Counted from the stretch's first letter, positions 34,803-47,342 are shown. The stretch: 64,000 nt of DNA from Sodalis sp. Ffu (GCA_024748595.1 CP072944.1:714001-778000), one strand, 5' to 3'. The notes: generated by a model from the sequence alone, not told the origin. Program-made: numbers and translations.

Positions 34803-35637
34803 GTCAATTTTGCAAAGCTGCTTGCCAAGCACAGAGCCGCAAGCATTGCCTACCTAAGAGGCTACTTCATGCATGCAAGCAAGTATCGATATACAAAATG
34901 AACTAGTTACTCAACAGGATAGTCATAATGAACAATCTGATTTGCATATAAAACTGCTACTTAATCGACGGCACATGCAAGAATCAGATATTTGCCCGCC
35001 AACGGCCTGAGTAGTTATGGCACCTACATGATCATTAGCACGCTTTTCACCACTAATGCTGAAAAGCAACAAAAAAATTAAGGACAAAAGCTATAGCTAC
35101 TACCGCATTTCAGTAAAATGATGAAATACTGCATATGCACCAAATTTGCTATCCATAACACCAGTATATAGATCCAGGATATTCCAGGATCGAGATGAAT
35201 ATAGCATTGGTTGAAGATGAACCTTTTATCAGTGGCTGTTTCAACACGACCCCACAGAATACAGCAAGATTATTTGCTTCCCTGTACTATAATTTTCATC
35301 AACGGCCAACTGCTTTTTATCTATCGCGACATAAGACGTCGTTTCTAGAAGATAAACGGACGGATACCAGCAGCCGATAACACATTATAAAAATCATAGC
35401 CAACAGCAAAAATATTGACAACAGCTACAGATAAAGCCATAGTTTAAGTTGTAGTGCTTTATGCTTAACAAGCAAGCATATATTCACAATGTTTTCCTAC
35501 TCCCTTAAACGACTCCGGCCTTATTTCAATCGAAATATACATCGCTCATAATTTTTCCGATTACAACATATTTCCTTTAAATTAAAAGCCGTGCAGGCAA
35601 TTTGAATGCTCATTCCATTCAGGTCGCACTATAAAAT
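34803..35637. other. Non-coding stretch after suhB
   Basis: I see no alignable gene. An open stretch of 61 codons at 35195-35380 starts like a response-regulator N-terminus (MNIALVEDEP), but nothing after it fits, and coincidence is likely. Confidence 0.4.
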
Positions 35638-36311
35638 TGGGTCTAGCAAATAAAAATTCTCACCAATGATTTGCTATCTACTTCGTGATATGAAAAGTCA
35701 TTATTAAATTGTTCAAACCACTCATTTAGTGATAAATATACCTAATTTGAATCATTTTATTGCACCTCTCTCCCCCCCGGAAAAACATTACAATTTCATA
35801 ATTTCAGTAATGCCAAAATAGCCATTTTATTCGTAACATTATTGGTTTCCTAAAGCCTATCGATACGTAACCCATTAATTCCAATATTTATTATTTCCTA
35901 TTAAACATTAATTTGCTAGCGCTTAATTTTATCAACATTCCCAGCTAGCTCAACTTATTTCGGTCTGATTTTTAATCAGCAACATATCATCGCTATCATA
36001 TGATAAACCAAATTTGAAGCAAATTTTAATTCTTTGTCATAAAACTTTGCACAACATCAAATGAAAGATTCATTTAATATCAATACAGTAGTGATAAACA
36101 TCTCTGAATAGCAAACTAGATACCCCCTTGAGCGATTTTATTCTGTAATTATAGTAGCTATGGCTGGAAGCATACAATTCCAAGTGATACACGTCTGGTA
36201 TCAATTAGTATTTTTAAACTGTTACTTTGCTACATGCTAAATAAATTTTTCTTAAAAAGTAGTCATCTACTATTCATTAAATTAGAAAACTTTAAGTTTT
36301 TAACAAAACTG
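35638..36311. mobile_element. IS903-like relic, copy 6
   Basis: The left end near 35638 is a poor terminal repeat. From 35708 the sequence tracks the family in order: TTGTTCAAACCACTCATTTA, GAATCATTTTATTGCACC, ATTTATTATTTCCTATTAA, then GCTAAATAAATTTTTC near 36235. A degenerate TTTTAACAAAACTG end lies near 36298-36311. No coding frame remains. It fills the gap between suhB and glyA, where several E. coli genes once stood. Confidence 0.6.
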
Positions 36312-36593
36312 TCTGAAAATAGAATGATAAACCATTTGTACGCAATTTTCTGTCAATGTTATCAAAAAACTGATAACCGGGTTAATGTACGTCATTTGGT
36401 AAACATGATAAAAATAATATGTGGTGTTGATGATCCCGGGCACAGCATTACTCATGCTATCAATAAGGTATATAGTTTCCGCAAAAAAAACATGCTTGTA
36501 CCCTAGTATCAAAACAGAGACAAAAAACTACACTGATGGTAAAGAATCTATACCCCCATTTTAAAAAGTTTATAGCTAAGTCAGGAGAATCAG

Positions 36594-37847
36594 ATGTTAA
36601 AGCGTAAAATGAATATTGCGGATTATGACGCCGACTTATGGCACGCAATGGAACAAGAAATAGTGCGCCAAGAAGAACACATTGAATTGATTGCATCTGA
36701 GAACTATACCAGCCCCTGCGTCCTGCAGGCGCAAGGATCGCAACTGACCAATAAATATGCCGAAGGATATCCAGGCAAACGTTACTACGGCGGGTGTGAA
36801 TTTATCGATATGGTAGAGCAATTGACGATCGATCGCGCTAAAACGCTGTTTAGCGCTGATTACGCCAACGTACAGCCGCATTCCGGCTCACAGGCTAACT
36901 TTGCCGTCTATACCACCTTATTACAACTAGGAGATACCGTACTGGGTATGAACTTAACCCATGGCGGCCATCTGACCCACGGCTCACCGGTAAATTTTTC
37001 TGGGAAAATGTATAATATCGTACCTTACGGCATCGATGAAAACGGCCAGATCAATTATAAAGAACTAGCCGCACTCGCGAAAATCCATCGGCCCAAAATG
37101 ATTATCGGCGGATTTTCCGCCTACTCCGGCATTGTGGATTGGGCCAAAATGCGTCAGATCGCCGACAGCATCGGCGCCTATTTGTTTGTCGATATGGCGC
37201 ATGTTGCTGGCCTTATTGCCGCAGGGGTCTATCCGAATCCAGTGCCTCATGCCCATGTTGTGACCACTACTACTCACAAAACGCTGGCTGGGCCTCGCGG
37301 CGGCTTGATCTTAGCTAATAATGGAAGCAAAGAATTGTATAAAAAACTCAATTCCGCAGTATTCCCTGGTACCCAGGGCGGCCCGTTAATGCATGTCATT
37401 GCTGGTAAAGCAGTAGCGTTGAAAGAAGCGATGGAGCCGGCGTTCAAAATCTATCAACAGCAAGTAGTAAAAAACGCCAAAGTAATGGTGGAAGTATTTT
37501 TATCCCGCGGTTTTAAAGTGGTATCCGGCGCTACCGATAACCACCTTTTTCTGCTGGATCTAATCGATAAAAATTTGACCGGTAAAGAAGCAGATGCTGC
37601 GCTAAGCAGCGCTAATATTACCGTAAACAAAAATAGCTTACCGAACGATCCGAAAAGTCCGTTCATCACTTCCGGGGTACGTATTGGTACCCCCGCGATC
37701 ACGCGCCGCGGCTTTAATGAAACCGATGTACGGAAGCTGGCAGGCTGGATATGTGATGTGCTAGAAAATATTCATGATGAAGCGGTGATTGAGCATACCA
37801 AAAATAAAGTATTAAATATCTGCGCTCGTTATCCAGTCTACGCCTAA
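36594..37847 (+). CDS. glyA: Serine hydroxymethyltransferase
   Basis: Converts serine and tetrahydrofolate to glycine and 5,10-methylene-THF, the main one-carbon source. 417 residues, E. coli length. PLP lysine in [14 protein letters not shown] near 229; [12 protein letters not shown] near 33; [13 protein letters not shown] near 55; [10 protein letters not shown] near 200. ATG at 36594 with AGGAG ahead; an internal ATG at 36606 is the E. coli-like start (MNIADYD) and could also be used. The methylene-THF feeds thymidylate synthase (thyA, 60885-61679). Normal neighbours hmp and glnB are gone. Confidence 0.97.
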   Translation: MLKRKMNIADYDADLWHAMEQEIVRQEEHIELIASENYTSPCVLQAQGSQLTNKYAEGYPGKRYYGGCEFIDMVEQLTIDRAKTLFSADYANVQPHSGSQANFAVYTTLLQLGDTVLGMNLTHGGHLTHGSPVNFSGKMYNIVPYGIDENGQINYKELAALAKIHRPKMIIGGFSAYSGIVDWAKMRQIADSIGAYLFVDMAHVAGLIAAGVYPNPVPHAHVVTTTTHKTLAGPRGGLILANNGSKELYKKLNSAVFPGTQGGPLMHVIAGKAVALKEAMEPAFKIYQQQVVKNAKVMVEVFLSRGFKVVSGATDNHLFLLDLIDKNLTGKEADAALSSANITVNKNSLPNDPKSPFITSGVRIGTPAITRRGFNETDVRKLAGWICDVLENIHDEAVIEHTKNKVLNICARYPVYA

Positions 37848-38770
37848 ATGATGCATGCAGGCACGGCGCACACATGCACTCTAATAGGTATAATTTAAAA
37901 CTCCTCTTCATCAAAAAAATAGGCTAAAAACGTTATATAATGAAATCATGATACGCAATACCATTGCTAACTATGTTATTAACGCTACAGGCTGAAGGTC
38001 TTTACGTGAAGACAAAAGACCCATAGAAAACTAGAAACATATCCAAGAAAACGTTGTAAGCATGTGCGATCAATACCACAATGCATCCTGTAGAAATCTA
38101 TAGGATGCCTAAAAAATGCATGCTAAAACTTATATACCTAAACTTTAACCTTTAACAGAAAATAAAAAAGCTTGTTAACGGTTACAGTGTTTTTAGTGTT
38201 AAAGATTAGAGAGCTACTTAACGGTAACTTGGATGGTAGACACCGTTAAGTGATATTATTTTAGTTATTAAGTGGTTATAATTATTCCCTTCGGAATGCG
38301 GCTCATATTTGGTTAGATGAGCTACTATAAAATAAAACTAGTAATAACCGTACTAATTCAATAAATATTATATATTTATAATTTAAAAATTAAATTCTAT
38401 TAGACTCAAATTATTACTACCCTCTTAATTGTCAAAGAAGTGATCTTCAACACCTCTCAATATATGTAAAATTAAAAACCATTTATACATTGTCTAAAAT
38501 GGAAAAAGGGGATTTAGAAAAAATATTTTTGACCTATCGAATATTACAGCAAGTCGCCAGATATCTGCGGCGCTACAGCGTTAATACAACGGAGTTGCTA
38601 ATGTGCATTTAAATTCTGCCGGGAGTTAAGAATTACTATACAGTGCGAAATACAGGATGAAGCTTGATCAATGTCACACGGGCCGCTGAGCGAATTCTAA
38701 AGGTGATGTTGTTCAATGAAACGTTAGGGTTGGATGGACAAATTTAAGTTATCTTATCATAGTGATCAAC
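37848..38770. other. Non-coding stretch after glyA with two hairpins
   Basis: Two inverted repeats stand out: 38083-38094 with 38097-38108 (12 bp, one G-T pair) and 38216-38225 with 38242-38251 (10 bp). The first could end glyA transcription but lacks a proper T-run. The 3' end of purL may once have lain in the right-hand part, but I cannot align it there. Confidence 0.45.
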
Positions 38771-38842
38771 ATAACTTAAAACCACCAAACTTTCATTTTT
38801 GATTGCATAACTTAAAACCACCAAACTTTCATTTTTGATTGC
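38771..38842. repeat. Perfect 36-bp tandem duplication
   Basis: Positions 38771-38806 and 38807-38842 are identical, base for base. It sits at the 3' edge of the purL relic. Perfect identity in rapidly decaying DNA means the duplication is recent. Confidence 0.95.
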
Positions 38843-38849
38843 AACTAAA

Positions 38850-41515
38850 TATGCAGCATAGGACACCTCATAACCAGCCCTTCACGGTACCCAACACACA
38901 TCACCAGAAGAAAACCAGATAGCAAATCGCGCACATGGATATCAATAGCGTCAAAACTAGCTCATTGAAAAACCGCAGCCAATTACACATGAGAATTGCT
39001 CCCCTGTACATGCAACACCACGAGCTTTGGGTGTGCGCCTTTGACAAATATAGGGCGCACCCATATGCGCTTGCCGAGGAAAGTGCATCCAATCCCCCTA
39101 ACCATGCTAACTGAAAACTGTACCACCGTGTCCTATTTTACCAAAGCCATCTAAATAAACACCACAACTATACATTACAATGGCGATCCAATGTCTATCG
39201 CTCCCATGCATCAATAGACATATCAATACCGCATGACCAGCAAGGCAATTTCCGCCAAGGTAACCACGAAGCACGCCATCAGAGCGATTGTGATATAGGC
39301 CACTACTTTGCTTTCAATCACCAACTCCTGCATGGCGTAAAAGCTAACTAATTGACCTGCATCGCGGACTTTTGCAATTTTATCTCCTAACAGGAAATCT
39401 GTACGTGCACGATGATGCATAGCGCATAATGACATGCTTATCCAAATCGATAAGCAATAGCATATTTAATCTACATCGAGCCACATCAGGAGTCAAGATA
39501 ACGCTGATATCTTCGATATAGGCAGAGGGCCAATAATCCCATTGATAGTAGCGAGACCATTTTCATGCCTCCACTCCCTGCTACCAAAAGTATTCCTCGA
39601 TATTGAAACATTACCCTCAGGGTGGTTAACCCCAATACAAGTACAGGGCAAAGCTATTTACCCACCGCTTTCACCGCTTCGTACAAACCAACATATTCGC
39701 GAGTATAGCCGATCCTGCCCATACAATTAACAAAAATTTTACTCGATTAATATCGATGATTCTGGTAGCTGCTCAGTTCATCAGCGTCGCCGATACTGCC
39801 AAAATAAGCCGGAAGCAAAAAGTTTAATAGTGCAACCTACATGCAGACTCACACAGCGACATAGCCTCAGCTAACATGATGGACTCACCGTTCAGCATTA
39901 TGACCTACTGGCCATACGGACAACACCACGCTGCATCTTTCGCGTTTTGCCGAGCAAAATATCAAGGCGGCAAATCAATCGGTAGAGCGTTAAAATAGCT
40001 ATCCTCCAGACTGAGGCAAGGCTTTGATTGCTTCGCTAATCACCGCGTACGGCACACGCGGTGATTAGACTCTTAAAAATCACCAGCTTCGCCGGAGCAA
40101 CCATCAACACATAGCGTTCCTGAGATTCATTGCACGAATTTCCAGTGGATTCATGCCCTGATCATTATGAGGGCACATAACTGAAAACAACCGCTGCACT
40201 TGCCGAACTGACCAGCGACGGCATAGCGTTGAATAGGCCATCACGCCGCCGTCATGGATAAAACAGGAATGGGTTTTAACTCCCTGCTGCCAAAAAACAG
40301 TCATCACTTACTGACAGCGCCGCTCTATTTCCAGATTATTGCGCTAAATCAACGAAAAATATAAGTCAGCGAAATCTTGGACCGGAAGCAAATGCATGAC
40401 ATTAGCACCACCGCTAACCAGATGTTCATTCCAGGACCGCCCAACACAATCAGTTCTAGTCTCCACGCTTAGAACAACTTTCTGGATATTACCGATACCT
40501 CCGGACAACATGATAGGTTTATGATAGCTACGCAATTCCACGCCGTTATGACTATCGGACTGCTCTTCATAAGTGCGGAATAGGTAAGGCGAGCCAAAAG
40601 AATTCGTTATTGAACTTCGCACTGCCACAACCGGATCTTCAATCATGATATCCAAAATTTTCTTCCCATGGCTATCAAAGCCAAGAATGCACAGATTGGA
40701 AACTGAAAGGCCTATTGACCGACTTTCGGCTTGCAACCCGGGGATGTGGCACCTTAATCACGGATTTCTCCGCCGGAACCGATTGCCGTCTCAGGCCAAG
40801 GCGATATAGCGATCGGATTGTTATTATCTCCACCTTCATCAAAATATGCGTAGCTTACTGATTTTAATCGTAGCGCTGCTGCATGTCAGCGAAAAAGCAA
40901 CCTACCACTGACCCTTCTATCACCGCGGCATTATCTTTGTAAGCGAACAATACATGATCCGACGTATGCAGGTAAGTATTTTAATCATCTGAATCAACGA
41001 TTTTTGCTGTAGGTAACCATCGATCACCCCCATCGGCATTAAAATCCTGTGCTGACAATGTTCGAGTTATCCTAGGTGAACATATAAAATTCCAAATCGC
41101 TAAGATTACGTTTCAAACTAGTACAAACTGGTAAAGATATCAAAAAGACAGTTAATTTTATCCGGTTCCAGCGCCAAGCTAATAGATACATTAATAGCTT
41201 CCAAAGCAACGGCAACCATGCGCAATACATCTATTTGTTTGACCGCAATCAGTTGCTGCCACTATGCACATTCAATTATGACGTATGAATAAAGTTAACC
41301 ACACACGGAGGCGTTTTACTTGCGGTAAATGTTCCAAGGTATTATAGGACCTATTTCAATAATCGTTATATACGGCTGTGCTCATCTTGACTGAGAGCCG
41401 CTCTGAAATTAGCAAAATAAATACTTCCTCATAAATATCTTCAACCAACAGATAGTCTTCCTGGAATCGAGACAATAAATTATTAATACGAAAAAACGCG
41501 TGATTAAAATAGAAA
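38850..41515 (-). pseudogene. purL: Phosphoribosylformylglycinamidine synthase pseudogene
   Basis: Multiple segments line up in order with the 1295-residue E. coli PurL. AFFRINNLLSRFQEDYLLVE lies near 41490 (N-terminus), then EQWQQ-like QWQQLIAV near 41260 and IVDS-like KSL plus QMIK near 40985. Next come GGEIRD near 40770 and FRTYEEQSDSHNGVELRSYH with KPIMLSGGIGNI (40590-40490). LLGDKIAKVRDAGQLVSFYA lies near 39380, VVTLAEIAL near 39250, and SFDAIDIHVRDLLSG near 38940. Between these are deletions, frameshifts and stops; about a third of the gene is missing. PurL makes the fourth intermediate of purine synthesis, so the pathway cannot run unless another copy exists. Confidence 0.95.
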
Positions 41516-41717
41516 ATATTGACAACAGACGAAAGTGTTTACACAATTATTCCTTCCCGATTACTTACTTTTATACAGCTAAGTTGTAGTATAAATATGA
41601 ACGGCATTAAAAGGAAGTATTGGCCAAAAGACTTACCACCATATTCAGAAACTTAATCCAATTTTAGTAATACGTTCGTCTTCACCCAAGTTTTTCGAAC
41701 ATTGCTACAGAAGAACA

Positions 41718-42440
41718 GATCTATTAAATAAATCTAGCTGTCACAAGAATATATAACTGTTGAGTGATTTTATTTAATGCATGTAATGCACGTGACATAC
41801 CCGTGGTTATTTCTACCCAAATTTAAAATATCAAAAATTAACTGAATAGCCGTTTTATTAATGAAATAACTATTTGCCTAAATTTTGCCGATAATCAATC
41901 TTTATATTTCTAGTGATCATTATTCCTGTTTGCAAAATTACTTTAACTAGCGCACATCGGCACCATCAGGCGTATGTATCATAATTTCCAATATCGGGAA
42001 CTTCTTTAATTTTGGCGTACTTGCTGCAAAATTCCAGGTGATACGTCTGCATCACTTACATTACTTCATAACAGGTCAAATACCATAATTTCATGTATCG
42101 TGATATAATCATCACTGTTGCTTGCATCAACTGCGGCACTTTTCCTGACTGTATTCTGACTTTCCATCAGCGTAACGAAAAGTTTACATTCTAATAATAT
42201 CAACAATATTATTGAGTACTTTTACCACGAATTGAGTTTTTTATCATGGTATTCATTAGCACATTCATCGATGCAAGTAAAACCAAAGCAACCTATTAAA
42301 ATATTTATTAATTAAAAAATGAAATATTGCAATCATTAACCTGTCAAACAAGACATTAACATTAATAAATATAGTTGTAATCGCCATCTTTAAATAACAG
42401 ATTAGAATCTCTCTTTCACTAAGCAATGTTATATTTTTAT
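41718..42440. mobile_element. IS903-like relic, copy 7
   Basis: Starts near a CTATTAAATAAATCTA terminal repeat (41720-41735). It includes TTTGGCGTACTTGCTGCAAA near 42014 and TAATTTCATGTATCG near 42089 (transposase THEII region, minus strand), then CATCGATGCAAG near 42268. The right end is lost. It separates the purL and ettA relics, which come from different places on the E. coli map. Confidence 0.6.
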
Positions 42441-42721
42441 ATAAGCAGCAATTGCTAGTCGAACTAAGTGATTAGTTATAGCTATCCTATTAATGTTTTT
42501 AAGCGTATAGCCTTGCCATCTGGTTTAATAGGTTGCAATGCAGCGATTGTGCGGACACTTTAAGCTTTGCAATCCAATTTGCTCTTCGTCACACTGTGCA
42601 ATTACGCGCCGAAAGCTGGCTAAACTATTTCAGTCCGTACATAGAGTTAGCACAGGCCATTTTTCTGCCTACAACCATTATACGCGACATTTATAAACCC
42701 AATACATAAAGCTTAAAGTTA

Positions 42722-43815
42722 CGTAGCTCAACACCTTTTACCATGCACCACATCCAGAAAATAGTTCCATCTATAATGTGGGCATTAATGGTGTGGTAAA
42801 ATCCACCATGCTAAGCATTATGGCAGGCATCGATACCGGATATTGAAGGCGAAAAATAACCACAACACAACATCAAATCGGTTATCTGCTCCAAGAACTG
42901 CAATTGGATATTAAAATTATGAAAATAAGGTGGGAAAAAGTGAAATAAGCACAGCAACCGCTGGACGAGGTGCTACGCCTCTTATGCACTACGTCTGCTA
43001 ATGAGACTATAATCGACCGGGCCCCGAATAACTATGCCAGCTATTTCCTTATAACGTCTCCGACTGGATCTTCGAAGAACTAGATTATAGTAGGGCTTTC
43101 CTTAGAAAGCAATTCTCCTCCCTAGCTTGAAAAAAAATCAATTAGCTCAATTCAAAACTCAAGTAATGTGGAGTACCAAAAGAATAAAGAAACTAGCGAA
43201 TAATTATCCCGCTCGATCCCCGGCTGGGCCGATTAAAGTATTAGAAGTCCTTTATCTACGCAATTTTATGGCGACCGATTACTGATCGATGTCTATATTA
43301 TACATGCTAGTCAAAATGAAACAACCTTATCAATTTCGGCAATACCATGCAATTTTCCTAAGTACATCCATGCTGCTATAGCAGCAATAACAGCAAAACC
43401 ATTTGAGAAAAATTTTGGTGATCAAAATATTAATGCGCAGCGGCAACCTCAAACTGCTAAACTGTGTCTATAATAGACCATTTTATAGATAAGGTAAAAC
43501 AGTACCAGTGAATTATTTGGCGGTAAACGCAACCGTGTTCATTTGTCTACATTATTGCGAGGGTAGACAATATGTTGCTTCTGGATGAACAAAACGAATG
43601 ACCTATACATGGAACCATTTCATGCAACTAGAAATCCCCTGTTTAAATTATTCGATGCGCTATGGTTCTGATGATCGTAGTTTCTCGACCAAATGGCCAA
43701 CCATATCATCCTTCAAAGATGACTTTCATGAAAACAAAGAATACAAGAAGCGAACCATTAGCACTGAGCTTTGCAGCCACACCGCATCAATTACCAAAAA
43801 GTGCTTTGATGGATT
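42722..43815 (+). pseudogene. ettA: EttA translational-throttle ABC-F ATPase pseudogene
   Basis: Readable fragments follow E. coli EttA in order. Near 42725 a start like AQHL; at 42780-42845 NVGINGVVKSTMLSIMAGID (Walker A region, consensus GLNGAGKST); then QIGYLLQELQLDI; LDEVLRLL near 42968; EYQKN near 43170; YGDRLLIDV near 43270-43300. At 43520-43590 GGKRNRVHLSTLLRG is the second ABC signature, and ENKEYKKRT near 43735 is from the C-terminus. Many frameshifts and deletions. EttA gates ribosome entry into elongation according to ATP level. Confidence 0.9.
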
Positions 43816-44613
43816 AAAAGTCATCATTATCGGCTCTTGTGTTAAAAATTTGCTAAATACTGCAGGGTACCCTATCTTTTGTCAATAGTTACACAGTTAA
43901 CAACAAAACTACTTAATAAGATCTTAGTCTCAATGCTCACCAAATAGGGCATCACCATGTTAATACATATTGCAAAGAACATTGATCATAACATGCTATA
44001 CCTTTAACCAGTGCATAGAAGGATAAATTAACGCCTGCATCCACTCTAACAATGCTGAAATTTATTCCTACAAGCTACTTAGACCATCGGCCAGCTAAAA
44101 GTGTTCTTTAATAAAAATAATGACAACTGAAAATAAAAACTCAGGTACTATCGACCATAAATCTAACAAAATTTAACAAAAATAGCCATACGATGAATGC
44201 TGACATCACCAAATTACGCGATGCACAGGTAGAGGGTAAGGTCATAAAAATAAAACATACGTTAACATTAAATTCACAGTGACTCTGCTCGAGTATCCAT
44301 TTCACCAAATTAAATGGCTTCAAACAATCTTATAAATAAAAAAGCACGGAGATGATTAGGCAAAGTGGCACTGATAAAACTTCGCAAGCGCAGGCTATAG
44401 ATAGGCTGGGAAAAGCTACTCAGGCATCGATAAACTTAGCTAACATTGTCTTTCGGTGTAGTTCAGAGATTTGCCCGCGTACTTATACAAAGTACCATTA
44501 AGTATATTTAGAAAAATCTACTATTTATTATGTCAATTCGCCATTGAATGAATGTTTAGTACAATTAAATATTATTTAATGCATAAATAAATGACAATAT
44601 TAGGAAAACTATC
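43816..44613. other. Non-coding stretch between the ettA relic and the LacI-family gene
   Basis: slt and trpR follow ettA in E. coli; I cannot align anything here to either. Contains the promoter region of the downstream regulator, which I could not resolve. Confidence 0.4.
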
Positions 44614-45672
44614 ATGTCCAATTTTCAGCCACCCTCAACAGTCATTGCCAAGAAAGCTACCCTGATCGATGTTGCCCGCCATGCAGGTGTATCACCAGCG
44701 ACAGTATCCAATGCCATAAACAGGCGACGTTATGTAGAAACCAGCACCCGCCTACGCATTGAAGCTGCCATTGCAAAACTCGACTATATTCCCAATTTGC
44801 ACGCACGAAGATTACGTACTGGTAAAGCCAACACCATAGCGCTGCTCTCCTCAATGCCTTTTGCGGTATCTTCTGGACCATCCAAACTAGGATTTATGAT
44901 GGAGGTAGCAATAACTGCCGCCATGGCAGCGCTAGAAAAAAAACTAGCGCTAATACTGGTGCCGCCTCAGAGTCTAAGTGTCGAAAATCTAGAAGTAGAC
45001 GGCGCGCTAGTGATTGAGCCCCGTATAAACGATCCTTTTCTTGGGGGTCTGCGCCGGCGTAACTTACCGGTGGTATCCATTGGTAGGCCTCCAGGGCTGG
45101 AGGAAGAGGTGCCCTATATAGATATGCAATCGGAACGTATCACGGCACTGCTACTCGCACATCTCACTACCTGTGGAGCACAAGACATTGCTTTATTTAT
45201 CGGTAACACCGGGCGCAGCGCTTACCAAGAGACTGAACAATACTATCAACGCTACGCCGCGACGCGCGGAATGATACCGCGCATCTACCATCTAGATGAA
45301 ATCGATGGAGAAAATGCTGGTTATCAAGCCGCCATAACGTTGCATCGCGATTATCCACAAGTAAATGGCGTACTAATTTTGGTTGATACCTTCGCCGTCG
45401 GTGCAGTACGCGCCTTCGACCAACTAAAAGTGTCTATCCCCGGTGATATGCGTATCGCTACACGCTACGATGGTATTCGCGTCAGGGAAACTTGGCCTGG
45501 ATTGACGGCAGTGAATTTACATCTGGATGTAGTAGCAAAACTGGTTATCGAACAACTATTTGCGCTGATGTCCGGTCAAGTACTACACCAGCCCTGTCTG
45601 AGTCCAAATGCTGAACTAGTGATTAGGCGATCTACCCACCCTGACGCGCTGGCAACAAGTACGAACACGTAA
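44614..45672 (+). CDS. LacI/GalR-family transcriptional regulator, ligand unknown
   Basis: 352 residues. N-terminal LacI-type helix-turn-helix: ATLIDVARHAGVSPATVSNA with INRRRYV (residues 14-40) and the hinge helix LHARRLRTGKANTIALL. A periplasmic-binding-protein-like effector domain follows (DGALVIEPRIND, GVLILVDTFAVGAVRAFDQL, GDMRIATRYDG, PGLTAVNLHLD). It is not a close match to PurR, CytR or GalR as I know them. No sugar or nucleoside operon lies beside it; upstream is the ettA relic, downstream non-coding DNA. Good AGGA ribosome site. An intact carbohydrate-type regulator is unusual in a genome that has lost iscR and uvrY, so it may control something outside this window or be an early-stage leftover. 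Confidence 0.88.
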   Translation: MSNFQPPSTVIAKKATLIDVARHAGVSPATVSNAINRRRYVETSTRLRIEAAIAKLDYIPNLHARRLRTGKANTIALLSSMPFAVSSGPSKLGFMMEVAITAAMAALEKKLALILVPPQSLSVENLEVDGALVIEPRINDPFLGGLRRRNLPVVSIGRPPGLEEEVPYIDMQSERITALLLAHLTTCGAQDIALFIGNTGRSAYQETEQYYQRYAATRGMIPRIYHLDEIDGENAGYQAAITLHRDYPQVNGVLILVDTFAVGAVRAFDQLKVSIPGDMRIATRYDGIRVRETWPGLTAVNLHLDVVAKLVIEQLFALMSGQVLHQPCLSPNAELVIRRSTHPDALATSTNT

Positions 45673-45797
45673 ACCAGCAGTCAAATGCAAGCTGCACCAA
45701 CTTCACAATCAAAGACATTATGGACATAATACATCTTTCACTAAACTTTCACTAAATATACCACCGCTTGCCACCTTTAACGTGTCCACCGTCTTAG

Positions 45798-45834
45798 TGC
45801 TTTGCGCCACCGCTGAAGCCGGTGGCGCAAAGCA
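45798..45834. repeat. GC-rich perfect 15-bp inverted repeat
   Basis: TGCTTTGCGCCACC and its exact complement pair from 45798-45812 to 45820-45834. It lies 125 bases after the LacI-family gene and could end its transcript, but no T-run follows on either strand. GC content is far above the surroundings. Confidence 0.75.
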
Positions 45835-46459
45835 AAACTTAAACATCAAACTACTATCGCTTGATAGCAAACCACATGGAAGTCACTTGTATGGCTATAA
45901 TCCCACGTTTCCGCTGACACTATTTAATAACACAACGAAATTTCGGAAACAGAGGCACCAAAAGCAGTCAACAATTCAGTTAATAAATTTCTTAATTATA
46001 CTTAATATGAACAATTATTTATCCTAATATGCAACAATTGCCATAAATTGCTCGATTCTAATTTTATTAGACGACAAATAATGTACATAATTTTATAAAC
46101 TAAGCTAAACAAATAAACCGTGTTACTCATCGCTATACATAGCAATCATATTAGAAGGTCTAATTGGCACAAAGGTTAGTCCGCCTTTGCACAATGCACT
46201 TGTTTGAGTGATAAAATAAGTCATATTACTTCTGTCAACGCATAAGTCACCCGGCTATTTTTACGACTCGGAGCGTGGCCAGCTTAACAGCGATTATATT
46301 TTCTCAGAATATACCTCCGAGTAGCAAACCAGTTAATCCCGAAGTATGAAGGTGACCACAATCAATCGAAATGCATATAGTCCGTAATTCTACATTGTCA
46401 TTAGGTATTCTAAGAACATAGCATTATATGACTTATAACCAAATGATTTTCTCCGAACT
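45835..46459. other. Non-coding stretch before the IS relic
   Basis: AT-rich, stops in all frames, no alignable protein or RNA. In E. coli ybaN and priC lie upstream of apt; neither is visible. Confidence 0.4.
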
Positions 46460-47124
46460 AAGTTTTATTAAATAAATATAAATACAACAATAATCATTAT
46501 TATTAAAAATTGTTCAAACCATTTGCTTGGTATGTTAAGCATATCTAAATGAGTCATTTTATTTTATGCGCATAATTATGAACTTCTCCCCTAATCTAAA
46601 CTGGTAATTTTATAATTTCAGGAGTTAACCAAATAGTAGTTTTATTTGTAACATAGCTATTTCTACCATTTACCAAAGAATATTGACGCTTCCAAGCTTT
46701 TATTTTTAATGTTCATTTTTTAAAGGGACCACAGTTTAATTTTCAAAAGAAACGTCTATAGTTGGCTACTGCTACTATGAGCATAATCAATAAATTCCGT
46801 TGACAGTAGCTTTGTTAACTTTTTGACATATTTTAGCTGATAGATCGTGCTTTTGCAGATGGTGTACATTACTTAGACAAAAAGTCAAAAACAATGATTT
46901 CATGCATCATGACTACCACTCATTTTAAGCTGTTTTATTTTTCTTTCATACCAAGCAGCAACAACTACGGTATACACCATAACCTCAGTGAACCACATTT
47001 AATGATGCATTCTTATCGCTAGACTAATGGGTATTTTAAACTTTTGCTTCCCTACAAAATTCTTCTCTGAAAAGTGGTGATCTATTTTTATTATAGATAT
47101 AGGTCTGATTTATTCAATAAAACC
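46460..47124. mobile_element. IS903-like relic, copy 8, both ends recognisable
   Basis: AAGTTTTATTAAATAAAT at 46460-46477 and GATTTATTCAATAAAACC at 47107-47124 are the two degenerate ends, 665 bp apart. Inside are TTCAAACCATTTGCTTGG, TTTATTTGTAACATAGC and ATGATTTCATGCATCATG (THEII region, minus strand, near 46893). It lies just upstream of apt. Confidence 0.72.
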
Positions 47125-47342
47125 ATTCTACAAATGCATAACATTAAACACGGAAATCGCCTGCTGGCACAGGTTAGTAGCTCCCGATAATAAATTATTA
47201 AATCTACGTGGATGGATGGTTGCATTTTATTGATAGTTTGCATAGATTTGAGCATTTTCGGGCATGGGGTCAGCCTAGAAATAAGGCAAGGACATAGAGT
47301 CCGCGTTGATGATAATTCAAGGCTTTTCCAGGTATACAATTT

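Noticed and set aside
35195-35380. MNIALVEDEP frame as a response-regulator fragment
   Set aside because: Only about ten residues look right and the rest of the receiver fold is absent; too short to support.
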